A stretch of DNA of 64,000 nucleotides from Rhodomicrobium sp. Its GTDB lineage: Bacteria; Pseudomonadota; Alphaproteobacteria; Rhizobiales; HXMU1428-3. Under the pieces are notes generated by a model, which made no database searches, was not told the origin of the DNA, and worked only from the letters and a program-made list of their open reading frames with translations. Location of the stretch: the NCBI GenBank assembly GCA_021604665.1, contig BQJK01000002.1, positions 496,001 to 560,000 on the forward strand. The letters are read 5' to 3'. Positions within the stretch are counted from its first letter, which is position 1. Every line of letters begins with the position of its first letter. This document shows, piece by piece, positions 27,749 to 37,442 of this stretch. The translations under genes and the position numbers were made by a program.

Positions 27749-28558
27749 TTGGAAGAAATCGGTTTTTATAAAGGCGAAAGCGGTGCTATTTGTCTTCAGG
27801 TAAATGGAATATCAGAAGAACTCAAAACAGCCGTGCGTGATAATCTCTCCGCAATTTGTAACGGTTTCGCCAAGGTAACTCGCAACAGTGAACTATACTC
27901 CTATAAAAAAACACTCGGCAATTTCCTACAAAGATACGATAAAAAGTCTCAATCGTCCCAAAAAGGTATTATTGGCGAATTGTTGACGCACGTCTTGGTA
28001 CTTCATTTTGAAAAGAATTTTAAAGCCGTATCCCCGCTCTTTAATTTGGAAGAGGAAGGCAATAAAAAAGGTTTTGATCTAGTATTGCGCGATGCCAACG
28101 AAAAAACCCTTTGGTTTGCGGAGGTAAAGTCTGGCGATTGCGGCAAAAAAACAAGCGATCAAAAACTCGGTGGCCTGCTCACAACTGCGAAGAATAGCCT
28201 AAAAGAAAACCTCAATAGTGATCGTTACACATTATGGCAAAATGCGATTAACGGCGCTTCAATCGTGATTGAGAATGGAAAACTCAAGGAGCAGTTAATA
28301 GAAGTTTTAGAGGCATCGAATCTCAAGGCCCTAGAAGCGAAAAACAGCAGCAAAGACTATAATGCAATATTGGTTGCAGTTTGCTATGCCGGTAATCAGT
28401 CATTTGCAACTGACAAAGAATTTGAAGCACGTCACACCGAAGTTCAAGCCTCAAATGATTTTAAATCACTAATCTCCGTCTCGGTGCAGAAAGACGCACA
28501 CGATAGTGTCGTTGTATTTTTGAGGGAGGAACACGAAAGTGGCAAGTGCTCCTCTTAG
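27749..28558 (+). CDS. hamA: HamA-like nuclease (DUF1837) of a Hachiman-type defence system
   Basis: A 269-residue protein with a PD-(D/E)xK nuclease pattern: E77 in KGIIGELLTHVL, D110 in KKGFDLVL and E125-V-K127 in WFAEVKSG. The arrangement and partner fit HamA (DUF1837) of Hachiman. There the nuclease is held by the HamB helicase and degrades DNA after phage infection. Translation appears to begin at TTG (27749), with AGGGGA 8 bases upstream; the nearby ATG is out of frame and stops at once. The gene overlaps hamB by 20 bases. AbpA-type systems are a related alternative. The base composition is markedly A/T-rich. Confidence 0.78.
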   Translation: MEEIGFYKGESGAICLQVNGISEELKTAVRDNLSAICNGFAKVTRNSELYSYKKTLGNFLQRYDKKSQSSQKGIIGELLTHVLVLHFEKNFKAVSPLFNLEEEGNKKGFDLVLRDANEKTLWFAEVKSGDCGKKTSDQKLGGLLTTAKNSLKENLNSDRYTLWQNAINGASIVIENGKLKEQLIEVLEASNLKALEAKNSSKDYNAILVAVCYAGNQSFATDKEFEARHTEVQASNDFKSLISVSVQKDAHDSVVVFLREEHESGKCSS

Positions 28559-30983
28559 AACCATCAGAAACTCCAATCTAATTGATTTGTATAGACGCCT
28601 TCTACTTGGTGAAAATTTGGAAACTGCTGAGAAGAAAGCGCTGCTCGTCGCTGCGGTAATTTTTCTGAATGATTCAAACCAAGATCTTCAATCTTTGGGC
28701 TATCGCATAATCATTTTATACTCAAATCTTACGAAGGACTTTGTGCCGCTGTCCGATGTAGCTCTTGGCAAAGGCTTTATGCCAATTGTTCGCAGCATTG
28801 AGAATCTGTCGAAAGAGGACGATGATGAAAAAGGTTTTTTTCCTGAATTTTTTTCTTCGCTAGTTGATTTGTATCAGGTTCAAGGTGCCATTTTTACTGA
28901 ACAACAGCTACATCTATCGAGTTTCTTTGAAGAACACAGCGAAGATGATGTCACAATCACCGCACCAACATCGTACGGCAAATCTGAGCTCATTTCGAAC
29001 TTCTGCAACCGAAATCTGAATGCCTCAGTTTGCATTGTCGTTCCGACAAAAGCACTTTTGGCGCAAACCAAACAAAGGCTGCTCCGAAAACGAAAAGTGG
29101 ATGATAATCGGCAAATAATTACTCATCCAGAAATGTTTCAAGGCGGCGAACAAAATATCATTGCTGTCTTTACTCAAGAGCGACTTTTACGGATGTTCGT
29201 TAAACACCCTTCTATTCATTTTAACTTTGTATTTGTTGATGAAGCACACAACCTGCTCGGTGATAATCAAAGAGCGCTTTTATTAGCTAGTGTCATCATT
29301 TTACAAAAAAAAAGAGCGCCTAATTCTAAAGTAAAATACCTTACTCCATTTCTAGTGGATAATAGCAATCTTCAGCTTAGATATCAGGGGTTCAACACAA
29401 ATGAATTTAAAGTGCAAGAAAGCCTGAAAACCGAAAAATACCATCTGAATGATTTTCGTAAGGAAAGAATTCTATATCTCTATGATCAGTATTTTGATCA
29501 ATTTGTTACGTTGGAAAAAGAGACTGGCTCCGACCCACACGAATTCATACGTTTAAACAGTGCCAACAAGAACATACTATTTTTTAACAAACCTAAGCAT
29601 ATCCAAAAATTCACACGCGACTTCATCCAAGACGCCGCCACAATTGATGGAGAAGAAATAGAAAAAGCCGTCGTAAGCATTACTGAATTTCTGCATAAGG
29701 ACTACCTTCTCGTAAATGCACTAAGGAAAGGTGTTCTTTATCATCACGGCTCTGTCCCTGATATCATAAAGCTCTATATTGAACGCATATTCTCGAAAAT
29801 TAAAGGTATTCAGTATATTCTTTGCAACTCAACATTGCTTGAGGGAGTGAATATTCCAGCTGAACGTCTGTTTCTCCTTGAGAATAAAATAGGTAACAAA
29901 AATTTATCGAAATCACAGTTCAGAAATTTGGTTGGTCGGATATGCCGATTCAATGAAATATTTTCAGAGGATTCAAAAGGCCTTTCGTTGTTAGAGCCCC
30001 ATGTTTTCTTATTGGGGACAGAGGAATACACTCCAGCAAAAGCTAATCTTAATAGCTTTATAAAGAATGTTGCGCAGGTTGATCTGAAAATTTCTGATGA
30101 TGTTGAGAATTTGCTTTTGGATCAAGTTTCTATTGAGAATCAAAAACAGCGGAAAGAAAAGGCCGAGGCTGATATTTTTTTGGAGCACGTTATACCAGGC
30201 ATCACAGACACTGATGTGAGTCATGCTTCGACAGAGGTCGGCAGACTTGGCTTCTTAAACAACATTACAGAGATCGACCTGTTGGCTTCTGAACTAAAAA
30301 TTGAGAAAAAAATTCAAGCATCAAAAGCTATTCTGGTAACCACGAATGAGGTGCTTGACCTTATTTCATCAGCATTCATCCCTCACTTAAAAGAAAGTGG
30401 TTCAGATTACTATCTCTTAAAAAGATTGGAGGAACCTGCTGCTCAAAGCTTCTACTCTATGCTGTTGGATTGGAAAATGCGAGGAGCCTCATATGCTGAA
30501 ATGATAAATCACTTTCTTCGCTATTGGGAAGAGAGGGAAGACAAGGTGGTGTTCGTGGGCAGGAATTGGGGAGACCTAAAACGAGATGAATCCTATACCC
30601 ACAATTGGGTAGATATCAGCGAAAAAACACCAGCAGAATTGGTTAATTTGGCGATTGTGAGAATTATCGAAGAGCAAGGTTTTGTCGACAACTTTCTTAT
30701 GAAATTTATTGAAACACTCAATGATTTGAAAAAGTTGGATGCAGACCTGTATTTAAAAATTAAATACGGAACCACGAACATGCAGAAGATCGAACTAATC
30801 AACAGTGGCATAAATTCGTACCTCGCCTCGAAATTGATCGAAACCTATTCGGATTATGTTAATCTAGATGCGGAGATGAGAACAGTGGAATTGAGACCTG
30901 ATCTCATTAATAAAATGAGAGAGAATAACGAAAATGACATTCTTGTTTTCGAAGCTGAATTGCATATTGGGCTCAAGGATTAA
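28539..30983 (+). CDS. hamB: HamB-like superfamily 2 helicase of a Hachiman-type system
   Basis: An 814-residue helicase. Walker A is APTSYGKSE at 142-150, motif Ia is VVPTKAL, and the DEAH box is at 234-237. The second RecA domain has HHGSVPD, NSTLLEGVNIPAE and the motif VI-like QFRNLVGRICR. The C-terminal 300 residues are helical without recognised domains. Size, motifs and coupling to a DUF1837 gene match HamB, which senses damaged or invading DNA and releases HamA. The start is GTG at 28539 inside hamA, with GGAGG upstream. Confidence 0.82.
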   Translation: MASAPLRTIRNSNLIDLYRRLLLGENLETAEKKALLVAAVIFLNDSNQDLQSLGYRIIILYSNLTKDFVPLSDVALGKGFMPIVRSIENLSKEDDDEKGFFPEFFSSLVDLYQVQGAIFTEQQLHLSSFFEEHSEDDVTITAPTSYGKSELISNFCNRNLNASVCIVVPTKALLAQTKQRLLRKRKVDDNRQIITHPEMFQGGEQNIIAVFTQERLLRMFVKHPSIHFNFVFVDEAHNLLGDNQRALLLASVIILQKKRAPNSKVKYLTPFLVDNSNLQLRYQGFNTNEFKVQESLKTEKYHLNDFRKERILYLYDQYFDQFVTLEKETGSDPHEFIRLNSANKNILFFNKPKHIQKFTRDFIQDAATIDGEEIEKAVVSITEFLHKDYLLVNALRKGVLYHHGSVPDIIKLYIERIFSKIKGIQYILCNSTLLEGVNIPAERLFLLENKIGNKNLSKSQFRNLVGRICRFNEIFSEDSKGLSLLEPHVFLLGTEEYTPAKANLNSFIKNVAQVDLKISDDVENLLLDQVSIENQKQRKEKAEADIFLEHVIPGITDTDVSHASTEVGRLGFLNNITEIDLLASELKIEKKIQASKAILVTTNEVLDLISSAFIPHLKESGSDYYLLKRLEEPAAQSFYSMLLDWKMRGASYAEMINHFLRYWEEREDKVVFVGRNWGDLKRDESYTHNWVDISEKTPAELVNLAIVRIIEEQGFVDNFLMKFIETLNDLKKLDADLYLKIKYGTTNMQKIELINSGINSYLASKLIETYSDYVNLDAEMRTVELRPDLINKMRENNENDILVFEAELHIGLKD

Positions 30984-31047
30984 CGATTACCGTCACTTCC
31001 ACATCGCCGAAGATTATGGCAACACCGACGTTCAAATAGGCCGATCA

Positions 31048-33213
31048 CTATTTGATGGGTTCCCAAAACTCATCCTCATCAGGCAATGTGGTGCTATCTG
31101 TTTTAAATTCTGTTTCTGAATTGAGATTGCCTTCATCCTTTTCCAAGTTACTGACTGACAATCTCTTCCTACTGACATCTCTTAAAATCTCAAAACTCTC
31201 CTCTGACATTTGAGGCAGATTCTCGGCCGTCCCAAATGGAATTGTGAGCTTCATAGCTTGAGGGGTGATGTTACGCGCGTAGGCTGCAAAATTGGTCTGG
31301 GCATTTTCTTTATTCATAGAATTTATAAAGTCGGGACTGGTGCGAATTTCACGCGCCATGTCTCTACTGTCTTTATCAGAAAGACCGCCAGCCAGTTTAA
31401 TGCTGGTATTGGTCATCATCGAGGCAGGCAGGCCGCGCGGCAACTGGCCGAGGTATTGATGTGCCATGACAATACCAAGCTTGTATTTTCTTGCCTGGAT
31501 TAAGAGACTATCAATGTTATCATCGAAATATTCCGATGCCTCATCGACCCAAAGAAAGGTTGGTTGGCGCTGATGCTCCGGCATGATGGCACGTTCCATG
31601 GCGGCCTTAAAGGTTAGCGCAATAATATAGCGCCCAAATATACTCGACGCCTCGGTTTTCATAAAATCCTTGGCGGTATTGGCCAGCACGATGCCACCCT
31701 CGTTTAAGACGGGGAACAGATCAAGACGGTTTTTCGGACTGGCAAACATGCGCTCAAAACTAGGATTTTGCAGCACACCGTAAAGACGACGTAAGATCTG
31801 CTCGCGCGTTGCGGTGTAGCCCCGCTCAAAAAACTGGGTTTCAAAAAAACTTCTCGCTGTTGAGGGAAGTTCAGATACATAACCCATAAATGGGGAAGCA
31901 TCGACGAGTAAATCACGCAAGGTATGGATCGTTGCGCCTGGTATAGCGAGCATCAACTGCGCCAAAAACCGAAACACCATGCTTTGTTTTTGTGTGAGTT
32001 CAGCACCGAGCAGTCCGCCAAAAATATAATCATAAATTTCAATGATGCCAGCCAGCACTTGCTCGCGGTCTTTCTGGTTATAGTCTTTTAAGCGATCAGA
32101 TTGGATATCAAACAGATTAAGGGAGGGGGCATATTCAACATCGGACGGGTCAACGATAAGTAGGCGCTCAGCCAGACTTTGTTCTGTTTTTGGATCGAAC
32201 AATGCGAGACGTTTTAAATTGTTGAGCATATCGCCCTGGCTATCAAGGATCACCATGGCCGGGACTTGATCAGCCGGTCGTTGTAGATCCTGGAGAATTA
32301 AATGTTGCAAAGCCTGGGTCTTACCATGACCGGTGCCTGCCAGAATATGCATATGCTCAAAGCGGACTTTTTCCGGAATGGAGATCGGATAGTCTGCCAT
32401 GAGAAGCGTTTCAAAAGGGGAGTTGTTCAGTAGTTTTTCTGCGGTTTTAATCCCGGGCTGTTTTGCCATCAGGCGATCAACGGTGATGCCGGCTTTGGCG
32501 TGATGATCAACGCCGGTGAGCGCATTAAAATTCTGGATCAGCTGCCAGGCAATTAATTGAAAAAATTCATCGCGCTCGGCACTTTCAGATGTGACACTGG
32601 CAAAACACATATCAACAAGACCGGCTGGATCGGTGGCAAATTCAAACAATTTAGTTTCGAGTTTTAAAAATTCGAATTGCCCTGAATTATCTGTTTGAGG
32701 CAATTTTAACCGCATTAAGATTTCCAACATGATGTTCGCCACATCTTCAATCCATAATTGTACGTAATGCTCAGTTTGTTGGTAATGTTTGATGGTTCTA
32801 TTTAATTTTCTTTTTATCCGTGTTTGGGCTTTAAAAGAAGCACCGGCTAGATCGGGAAGACTCTCGGGTGCAGCAAATAGTGTTGGCTCACGCTCAGTAA
32901 ATTGTAAGAAGCTCGCAATGATAATCTCTTTAAGTGCAAGTGAGACTGGAAAGTCTGCATGGTCGTAAATTCTGAGGATTGTGATGATCTGGGTGGCTAA
33001 GAACTCATTTAAGATCTCACCTGATTCATCTCCTGCGAACGGATGGTCTGCCCAAAGCCTCATGGCCTCTTGATGACGGCTGACTAACTGCGCTTGTTCA
33101 TAGCTAATCGTACCACTATCAAACTGAGCGACCAATCTGTGCTTGCCGGTTAAATAGGAATTGCGGGCAAGGTTAGTAAAAAAGGTAAGCATTTGATTGA
33201 GTACCCGGTTCAT
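31048..33213 (-). CDS. VirD4/HerA-like P-loop ATPase 1
   Basis: A 721-residue protein. The first 280 residues are a helical domain that I do not recognise. The motor follows: Walker A AGTGHGKT at 292-299, LDSQGDM at 323-329, Walker B FLWVDEAS at 553-560 and the sensor-like GIVMAHQYLGQLP. This is the FtsK/VirD4/HerA class that moves DNA; type IV coupling proteins carry it. There is no N-terminal membrane anchor, which argues against a standard VirD4. The N-terminus overlaps the preceding small gene by 4 bases. A shorter relative lies at 44397-45725. Confidence 0.8.
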   Translation of the reverse strand: MNRVLNQMLTFFTNLARNSYLTGKHRLVAQFDSGTISYEQAQLVSRHQEAMRLWADHPFAGDESGEILNEFLATQIITILRIYDHADFPVSLALKEIIIASFLQFTEREPTLFAAPESLPDLAGASFKAQTRIKRKLNRTIKHYQQTEHYVQLWIEDVANIMLEILMRLKLPQTDNSGQFEFLKLETKLFEFATDPAGLVDMCFASVTSESAERDEFFQLIAWQLIQNFNALTGVDHHAKAGITVDRLMAKQPGIKTAEKLLNNSPFETLLMADYPISIPEKVRFEHMHILAGTGHGKTQALQHLILQDLQRPADQVPAMVILDSQGDMLNNLKRLALFDPKTEQSLAERLLIVDPSDVEYAPSLNLFDIQSDRLKDYNQKDREQVLAGIIEIYDYIFGGLLGAELTQKQSMVFRFLAQLMLAIPGATIHTLRDLLVDASPFMGYVSELPSTARSFFETQFFERGYTATREQILRRLYGVLQNPSFERMFASPKNRLDLFPVLNEGGIVLANTAKDFMKTEASSIFGRYIIALTFKAAMERAIMPEHQRQPTFLWVDEASEYFDDNIDSLLIQARKYKLGIVMAHQYLGQLPRGLPASMMTNTSIKLAGGLSDKDSRDMAREIRTSPDFINSMNKENAQTNFAAYARNITPQAMKLTIPFGTAENLPQMSEESFEILRDVSRKRLSVSNLEKDEGNLNSETEFKTDSTTLPDEDEFWEPIK

Positions 33214-33662
33214 GGCGATACATTATGATTGGGATCGGTTATGATCTCGATGACGTTTTCTTCTCCATTAAACAATTGGTTTAGATCAAACAAGTTTTGC
33301 AGAAGGGCTTCGCTGCTTTTGCTAATTTCAGAAAAGACATTGTCGAGATAATAGGGATTTTCATTTTTAAGGCTTAAGCCTCGTAACAGATCGGCAAAGG
33401 TGATTTCTAACAGAGGCTCAATGCCTGCATTGTGCCATCCGGCTGCCGCATGTTCCCACCAGTCCCCACTGTGCCCTGGACTAACTTTCTGGCTCTCGCG
33501 TTCATCGCGATTTGAATAGAGCCAGGCATTCATCGCCTTATATTTATTGATGGTATCAAGTTCATTTTGGGTCAGGGACGCACGCATCACCAATTGATAG
33601 ACAAATTTTTGTTTCAAAAATCCATTTTCAGTTTCTTCGGTCCAACTGTGTTTAATCTGCAT
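33210..33662 (-). CDS. Hypothetical protein coupled to ATPase 1
   Basis: A 150-residue soluble protein from ATG 33662 (the reading frame is open further upstream, but overlap and start context favour this ATG). It has a beta-rich N-terminus (MQIKHSWTEETENGFLKQKF), then GHSGDWWEHAAAGWHNAG, and an acidic helical end. It overlaps the ATPase gene by 4 bases and the preceding small membrane gene by 11, indicating one operon and perhaps one complex. I know of no family. Confidence 0.65.
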   Translation of the reverse strand: MQIKHSWTEETENGFLKQKFVYQLVMRASLTQNELDTINKYKAMNAWLYSNRDERESQKVSPGHSGDWWEHAAAGWHNAGIEPLLEITFADLLRGLSLKNENPYYLDNVFSEISKSSEALLQNLFDLNQLFNGEENVIEIITDPNHNVSP

Positions 33663-33864
33663 TTTTGCTATCCTTGCCCGGGGTATAGATTTCGATGTCC
33701 TGATTGAGTTTGCCAAACACTCTGTCGCTTTCATCTTTAGCTATTTTTTTATCGATTACATTTCCAATACCAGATAACAGACCGCTAATAATTTTATAGC
33801 CAAGAATGAAGACCCATCCGATTAGGATGATAAAGATTTTCTCTAGGATTTGATGAATTGGCAT
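33652..33864 (-). CDS. Small membrane protein
   Basis: A 70-residue protein with one strong membrane helix (about residues 8-32) and a charged C-terminus. GGGAGGG lies 7 bases before the ATG, a better ribosome site than most in the island. It may be the membrane anchor that the following ATPase lacks. That is inference from gene order. Confidence 0.65.
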   Translation of the reverse strand: MPIHQILEKIFIILIGWVFILGYKIISGLLSGIGNVIDKKIAKDESDRVFGKLNQDIEIYTPGKDSKNAD

Positions 33865-34034
33865 TTCTGGCCCTCCCTAAATTAAAGATCGGCTTGCCGC
33901 GTCACTTTATGAAAGTTGTTATAATTAAAATTTTCATTATGGGTGCTGAATTAAAAAATGCGACCATTGGTTGTATTCGATTTAATGGAAATCAATTGGC
34001 TGTTGTCAGCAATTATCAAATATTACATTAATAT

Positions 34035-34928
34035 CTATGGCTTAATGAATTCAGCTAAATTGAAAGCTTCTGGGGATAGACTGTTAATATCTGTAAAGAC
34101 AAACAAGCCTGGTGCTTTTTTACCAAACAACTTTGTCGCTAAAGCCCGCATATGTTCTGCCCGCTCTGCTGAAAGGGTAACGAAAATAATTCTTGTGGCA
34201 GGGTAACCAAGACGCTCACGAAACACACCCTGTTTCCAAGCGGTATGATAGATCAATAATTTGGCTTTGATATTCGAGGTTCGGAATAATTGCTTGTCTC
34301 TTCTGGTCAAAGGTTGGGTCATTCGATCAGCTTCCACCAAGTAGAGCTGAGTTTTATTGCTTCGTTTATCGAACAAGGCGAATGCCGCATCGGGATAAGC
34401 AGTGCGGGAAATATTTTGCTCAGACATAAAAGCGGTAACCTTCCAAGTATGAGAGATGTTTTGTTTCTGAACCGGGTTTTCCATCAGCAGCTTATCTGAG
34501 GAGAACAACACGAGCTCTTTTTGCTTACTGGTAGCCAGCTCAAAGGCATTGAGACAATCGTTGGTTAGGAGTGTGTGTGCTATATAATCCCGTTTTGGAT
34601 TTTTACGGTTCACCCGTTTCTGGTGGGGGAGTGAGACATGTTTTGCAGCCAAGCGGCGCGTTGCTTTCAGATCAAGATCTATGAAATAGATGTCCGGGCT
34701 GTTGAAGAGATTGGGGGATAATTGCCCAGACAGTTTACCGAGATAGTGATGATGGAAGAGTAGTCTGAGGCGTTTGTTGATTGCTTGGCGAGTTAAAGAA
34801 AACAGATCGGCAATTTGCTGAGAGGAGAGATATTTAAACCGGTCGATGGACTTTAGGATTTCAATATCGCGATAAGTCAAGCGGTGGGGGAGAGCGTTGG
34901 GATTACGGAGGTAACGTGAACGGCGCAT
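34035..34928 (-). CDS. Replication-relaxation family protein 2
   Basis: A 297-residue paralogue of the protein at 24821-25789. The N-terminal winged helix is LTYRDIEILKSIDRFKYLSS with AINKRLRLLFHHHYLGKL. The C-terminal domain shares YLVEADRMTQPLTRRDKQLF and IIFVTLSAERAEHM with paralogue 1 (VEIDRGTMPVLRRDLKQSS and VLFVTTNAERVENM). The frame is open to a TTG at 34979, but the ATG at 34928 fits the homology better. It heads the operon leading to ATPase 1. Confidence 0.75.
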   Translation of the reverse strand: MRRSRYLRNPNALPHRLTYRDIEILKSIDRFKYLSSQQIADLFSLTRQAINKRLRLLFHHHYLGKLSGQLSPNLFNSPDIYFIDLDLKATRRLAAKHVSLPHQKRVNRKNPKRDYIAHTLLTNDCLNAFELATSKQKELVLFSSDKLLMENPVQKQNISHTWKVTAFMSEQNISRTAYPDAAFALFDKRSNKTQLYLVEADRMTQPLTRRDKQLFRTSNIKAKLLIYHTAWKQGVFRERLGYPATRIIFVTLSAERAEHMRALATKLFGKKAPGLFVFTDINSLSPEAFNLAEFIKP

Positions 34929-35477
34929 ATGGATGATTATATCATCTATCCGGCAAATAACATTTAGTCTGCTTTGCAAAAGATAACGGATGTTAGAAAT
35001 TTCTCATTTAAATACGGCTAAGTGCCATTTGTCTTGGAAAAAGGTGCTCAGCCTGATTTTATTATGGGAAGCAAAAGGTGGAGTGGTGAATTTTTACCTT
35101 CACGGCGATGATGGAGACAATAATATCAGCTATGAAAAGAGGCGCGCTATATCCGGTTAAGAAGGGGTAATTAAAGCAGTTCTCTTCGGCAATCATGGTT
35201 GGTTCTGACGCAACCGAACGAAAAACGATGTTACTGTGACTTTATCATTTCGAGGAGGCTATAGTAAAATAACTCGTCCAACAAATTATTGAAATTGCAG
35301 GGTGTAAGATCAGTAAATATTACACCCCGTTATTTCTATTTTTTATAAACTACAGTTACAAATCATATCACTTGATATTAGCTTTTATGAGATACTCAAC
35401 ACAGGTGAACCATTTAATTGAGAAAAGTTTCACGGAGACTAGTCAAATTTTCAATGTTCAAATCTGCAATCTACCAG
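34929..35477. other. Intergenic region upstream of replication-relaxation gene 2
   Basis: No gene is visible. An 8-bp stem (GGGTGTAA at 35300, TTACACCC at 35320) followed by a T-rich run may be a terminator-like remnant at the junction of the metal-resistance block. The composition becomes A/T-rich from here rightwards. Confidence 0.4.
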
Positions 35478-35888
35478 TCAATGGTCTCTCCCACATAAGC
35501 TATGGTCTGCGAGTGTTTCAATAACGGCGCAACTTTCAATGCTATCAGCACGACAAGCCGAAATACGTTTCAACTCACGTTCAAGTCGACGAAGCTTTGT
35601 AAGCCTTACCCTAACTTCTGTCAGATGCCTTATAGCTATAAGGTGAGCATTTTTGCATGGACTACCTGGCTGTTGGTTAAGCTCTAAAAGTCCTTTGATA
35701 TCATCAAGTGAAAAGCCTAGCTCGCGAGAGTGTCGAATAAAAGAAAGACATTTAAGTCCTTGCTTTGTATATCTTCGCTGATTGCCTTCAGAGCGCTCTG
35801 GGGCATCCATCAAACCGATATGCTCATAATATCGAATCGTTGGAATTTTCACACCTGTACGCTTAGACAGCTCTCCAATCGAAAACAT
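35478..35888 (-). CDS. MerR-family metal sensor (divalent-metal type)
   Basis: A 136-residue MerR regulator: winged helix (MFSIGELSKRTGVKIPTIRYYE), a dimerisation helix and a metal loop. Cysteines C78, C112 and C120 are at the ligand positions. A cysteine at position 78 is typical of sensors of divalent ions (Zn, Cd, Pb, Co, Hg); copper sensors have Ser there. It is divergent from the CDF exporter, with the operator between them. It should bend the promoter when metal binds and switch on the efflux genes. Confidence 0.88.
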   Translation of the reverse strand: MFSIGELSKRTGVKIPTIRYYEHIGLMDAPERSEGNQRRYTKQGLKCLSFIRHSRELGFSLDDIKGLLELNQQPGSPCKNAHLIAIRHLTEVRVRLTKLRRLERELKRISACRADSIESCAVIETLADHSLCGRDH

Positions 35889-35900
35889 TGAAATTACCCC

Positions 35901-35931
35901 TTGAACCTATAGCTACTAGAGGGATTATATT
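35901..35931 (+). promoter_or_regulatory. MerR-type promoter/operator of the metal genes
   Basis: The -35 box TTGAAC (35901-35906) and -10 box TATATT (35926-35931) are 19 bases apart, the overlong spacing of MerR-controlled promoters. The spacer holds a 17-base dyad CCTATAG-CTA-CTAGAGG with one mismatched pair, at 35906-35922. The CDF start is 31 bases beyond the -10 box. Confidence 0.75.
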
Positions 35932-35961
35932 TCTTTCCTACGAGTTTACAAGGATTATGTA

Positions 35962-36651
35962 ATGCCTAAAAAACCGACTACGAAATCAACAACTAAGTTG
36001 ACCGATAATGAAGAGTGCGGATGCTCTGGCAATCCAAAATTTGATGGTCTTAATCCAACCTATAAACAAATTTTATGGGTGGTGATTGCACTCAATGCAT
36101 CAATGTTTTTTATCGAAATGGGCGCGGGTAAAATGGCCGGCTCACAAGCCCTTCAAGCCGATGCTCTCGATTTTCTTGGAGATTCACTAACCTATGGTCT
36201 AAGTCTGATAGTAATTGGTATGAGCCTTAGAATTCGCTCTCTTGCCGCCTTACTGAAAGGTTCTAGCTTGCTAATTATGGGACTTTGGGTGTTTGGTTCA
36301 ACAGCATATCAAATTCTGGTACTTGGCGTACCTAAGGCCGAAATAATGGGAATCATTGGTCTACTGGCTTTAGTGACAAACCTAGCGAGTGTTCTCCTCC
36401 TATCACGCTATAAAGATGGTGATGCAAATGTACGTTCAGTGTGGCTTTGTTCTCGTAACGACGCAATTGGAAATATTGCCGTCATGGTAGCAAGTGTGGT
36501 GGTATGGTTAAGCTCATCGGCATGGCCTGACCTAGTTGTCGCGATCATTATGGCCAGCCTTTTCCTGCGTTCAGCGCAACTCATTTTGATCCAAGCTTGG
36601 CTTGAATACCATTCAGACAAAGAACTTATTCACTCTCGCAAACAAACATAA
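35962..36651 (+). CDS. Cation diffusion facilitator (metal exporter)
   Basis: A 229-residue inner-membrane protein with about six helices. The transport-site motifs are DALDFLGDS (helix II) and SRNDAIGN (helix V), which bind divalent metal and exchange it for protons. The N-terminus has a CGCSG motif, possibly a metal entry site. It ends right after helix VI and lacks the usual C-terminal cytoplasmic domain, so it is about 70 residues shorter than common CzcD. AAGGA precedes the ATG. It is controlled by the divergent MerR gene. Confidence 0.88.
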   Translation: MPKKPTTKSTTKLTDNEECGCSGNPKFDGLNPTYKQILWVVIALNASMFFIEMGAGKMAGSQALQADALDFLGDSLTYGLSLIVIGMSLRIRSLAALLKGSSLLIMGLWVFGSTAYQILVLGVPKAEIMGIIGLLALVTNLASVLLLSRYKDGDANVRSVWLCSRNDAIGNIAVMVASVVVWLSSSAWPDLVVAIIMASLFLRSAQLILIQAWLEYHSDKELIHSRKQT

Positions 36652-36901
36652 ACATAGTCACTGATCGAAATTAATAACGGACAAAAATTGGAGACTCACT
36701 TCTGATGTTTTGAGATTGTATGTTTTTTTGACCTCTAAATTTATGGTTTTCTAAATTGAAAGCATCGAGTGTGTCCAAGAAACATGATTTAAGTAGATTC
36801 TATACTTTTTCAGTTTATTAGTGTTGATTTTGCTCTTGATTTTGATAGTTTATTACAATGGCTATGATTCGAAATAGCATAAATGATTAGAAGCATTTAA
36901 G

Positions 36902-37276
36902 ATGTATAAAAATGGGATAAATTTAGCTGTGACAAAGCAAAAAATATTCTCGTTGGTAGTGATTGCGGGGCTACTTGTAGCTGCGATTGCTCCATTTATA
37001 CATAAAAATAAAATTAGCAATCAGTCTCATAATTTCTCAGAAATTGCAGTTTCCCAAACTGCGCAGTTAATGTTCTCAATTTATGACGATCATAGCAGCG
37101 ATCACTCTGAGAGCAAACATTGTGAAGCCTGCCACATATTTAGCCATCTATGTTCTGTTACCAGCCATATAACTATTGTGAGTTTGGTTGGGACCGTAAA
37201 GCATTATGGTTATACAGATGTATTTAGTGGAAGAGCGGCTGAATCCATTAATAAGCCCCCCCGACTTTTTGGGTAG
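36902..37276 (+). CDS. Exported His/Cys-rich small protein
   Basis: A 124-residue protein with a hydrophobic leader (about residues 12-33). It has a cluster of likely metal ligands: DDHSSDHSESKHCEACHIFSH, then a further Cys. CxxC next to several His suggests zinc or cadmium binding in the periplasm. Its position between a CDF exporter and czcCBA supports that. Similar short proteins occur at the start of heavy-metal efflux operons. I do not recognise a named family. Confidence 0.65.
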   Translation: MYKNGINLAVTKQKIFSLVVIAGLLVAAIAPFIHKNKISNQSHNFSEIAVSQTAQLMFSIYDDHSSDHSESKHCEACHIFSHLCSVTSHITIVSLVGTVKHYGYTDVFSGRAAESINKPPRLFG

Positions 37277-37442
37277 TTTTACCAAACCCCTGGAAATTTT
37301 CTTAGTTTAGCAAAATCAATTTTTTGCATGATAGTGACAGCTTAAGAGAGCTTGGCTTTCTTTGGCCGTATGCAATGTGATTTGGTCTGTTATTCAAAGT
37401 TTCCGGGCTTGTTGACTTTATTCAAAAAAACGGGCTTTTGTT

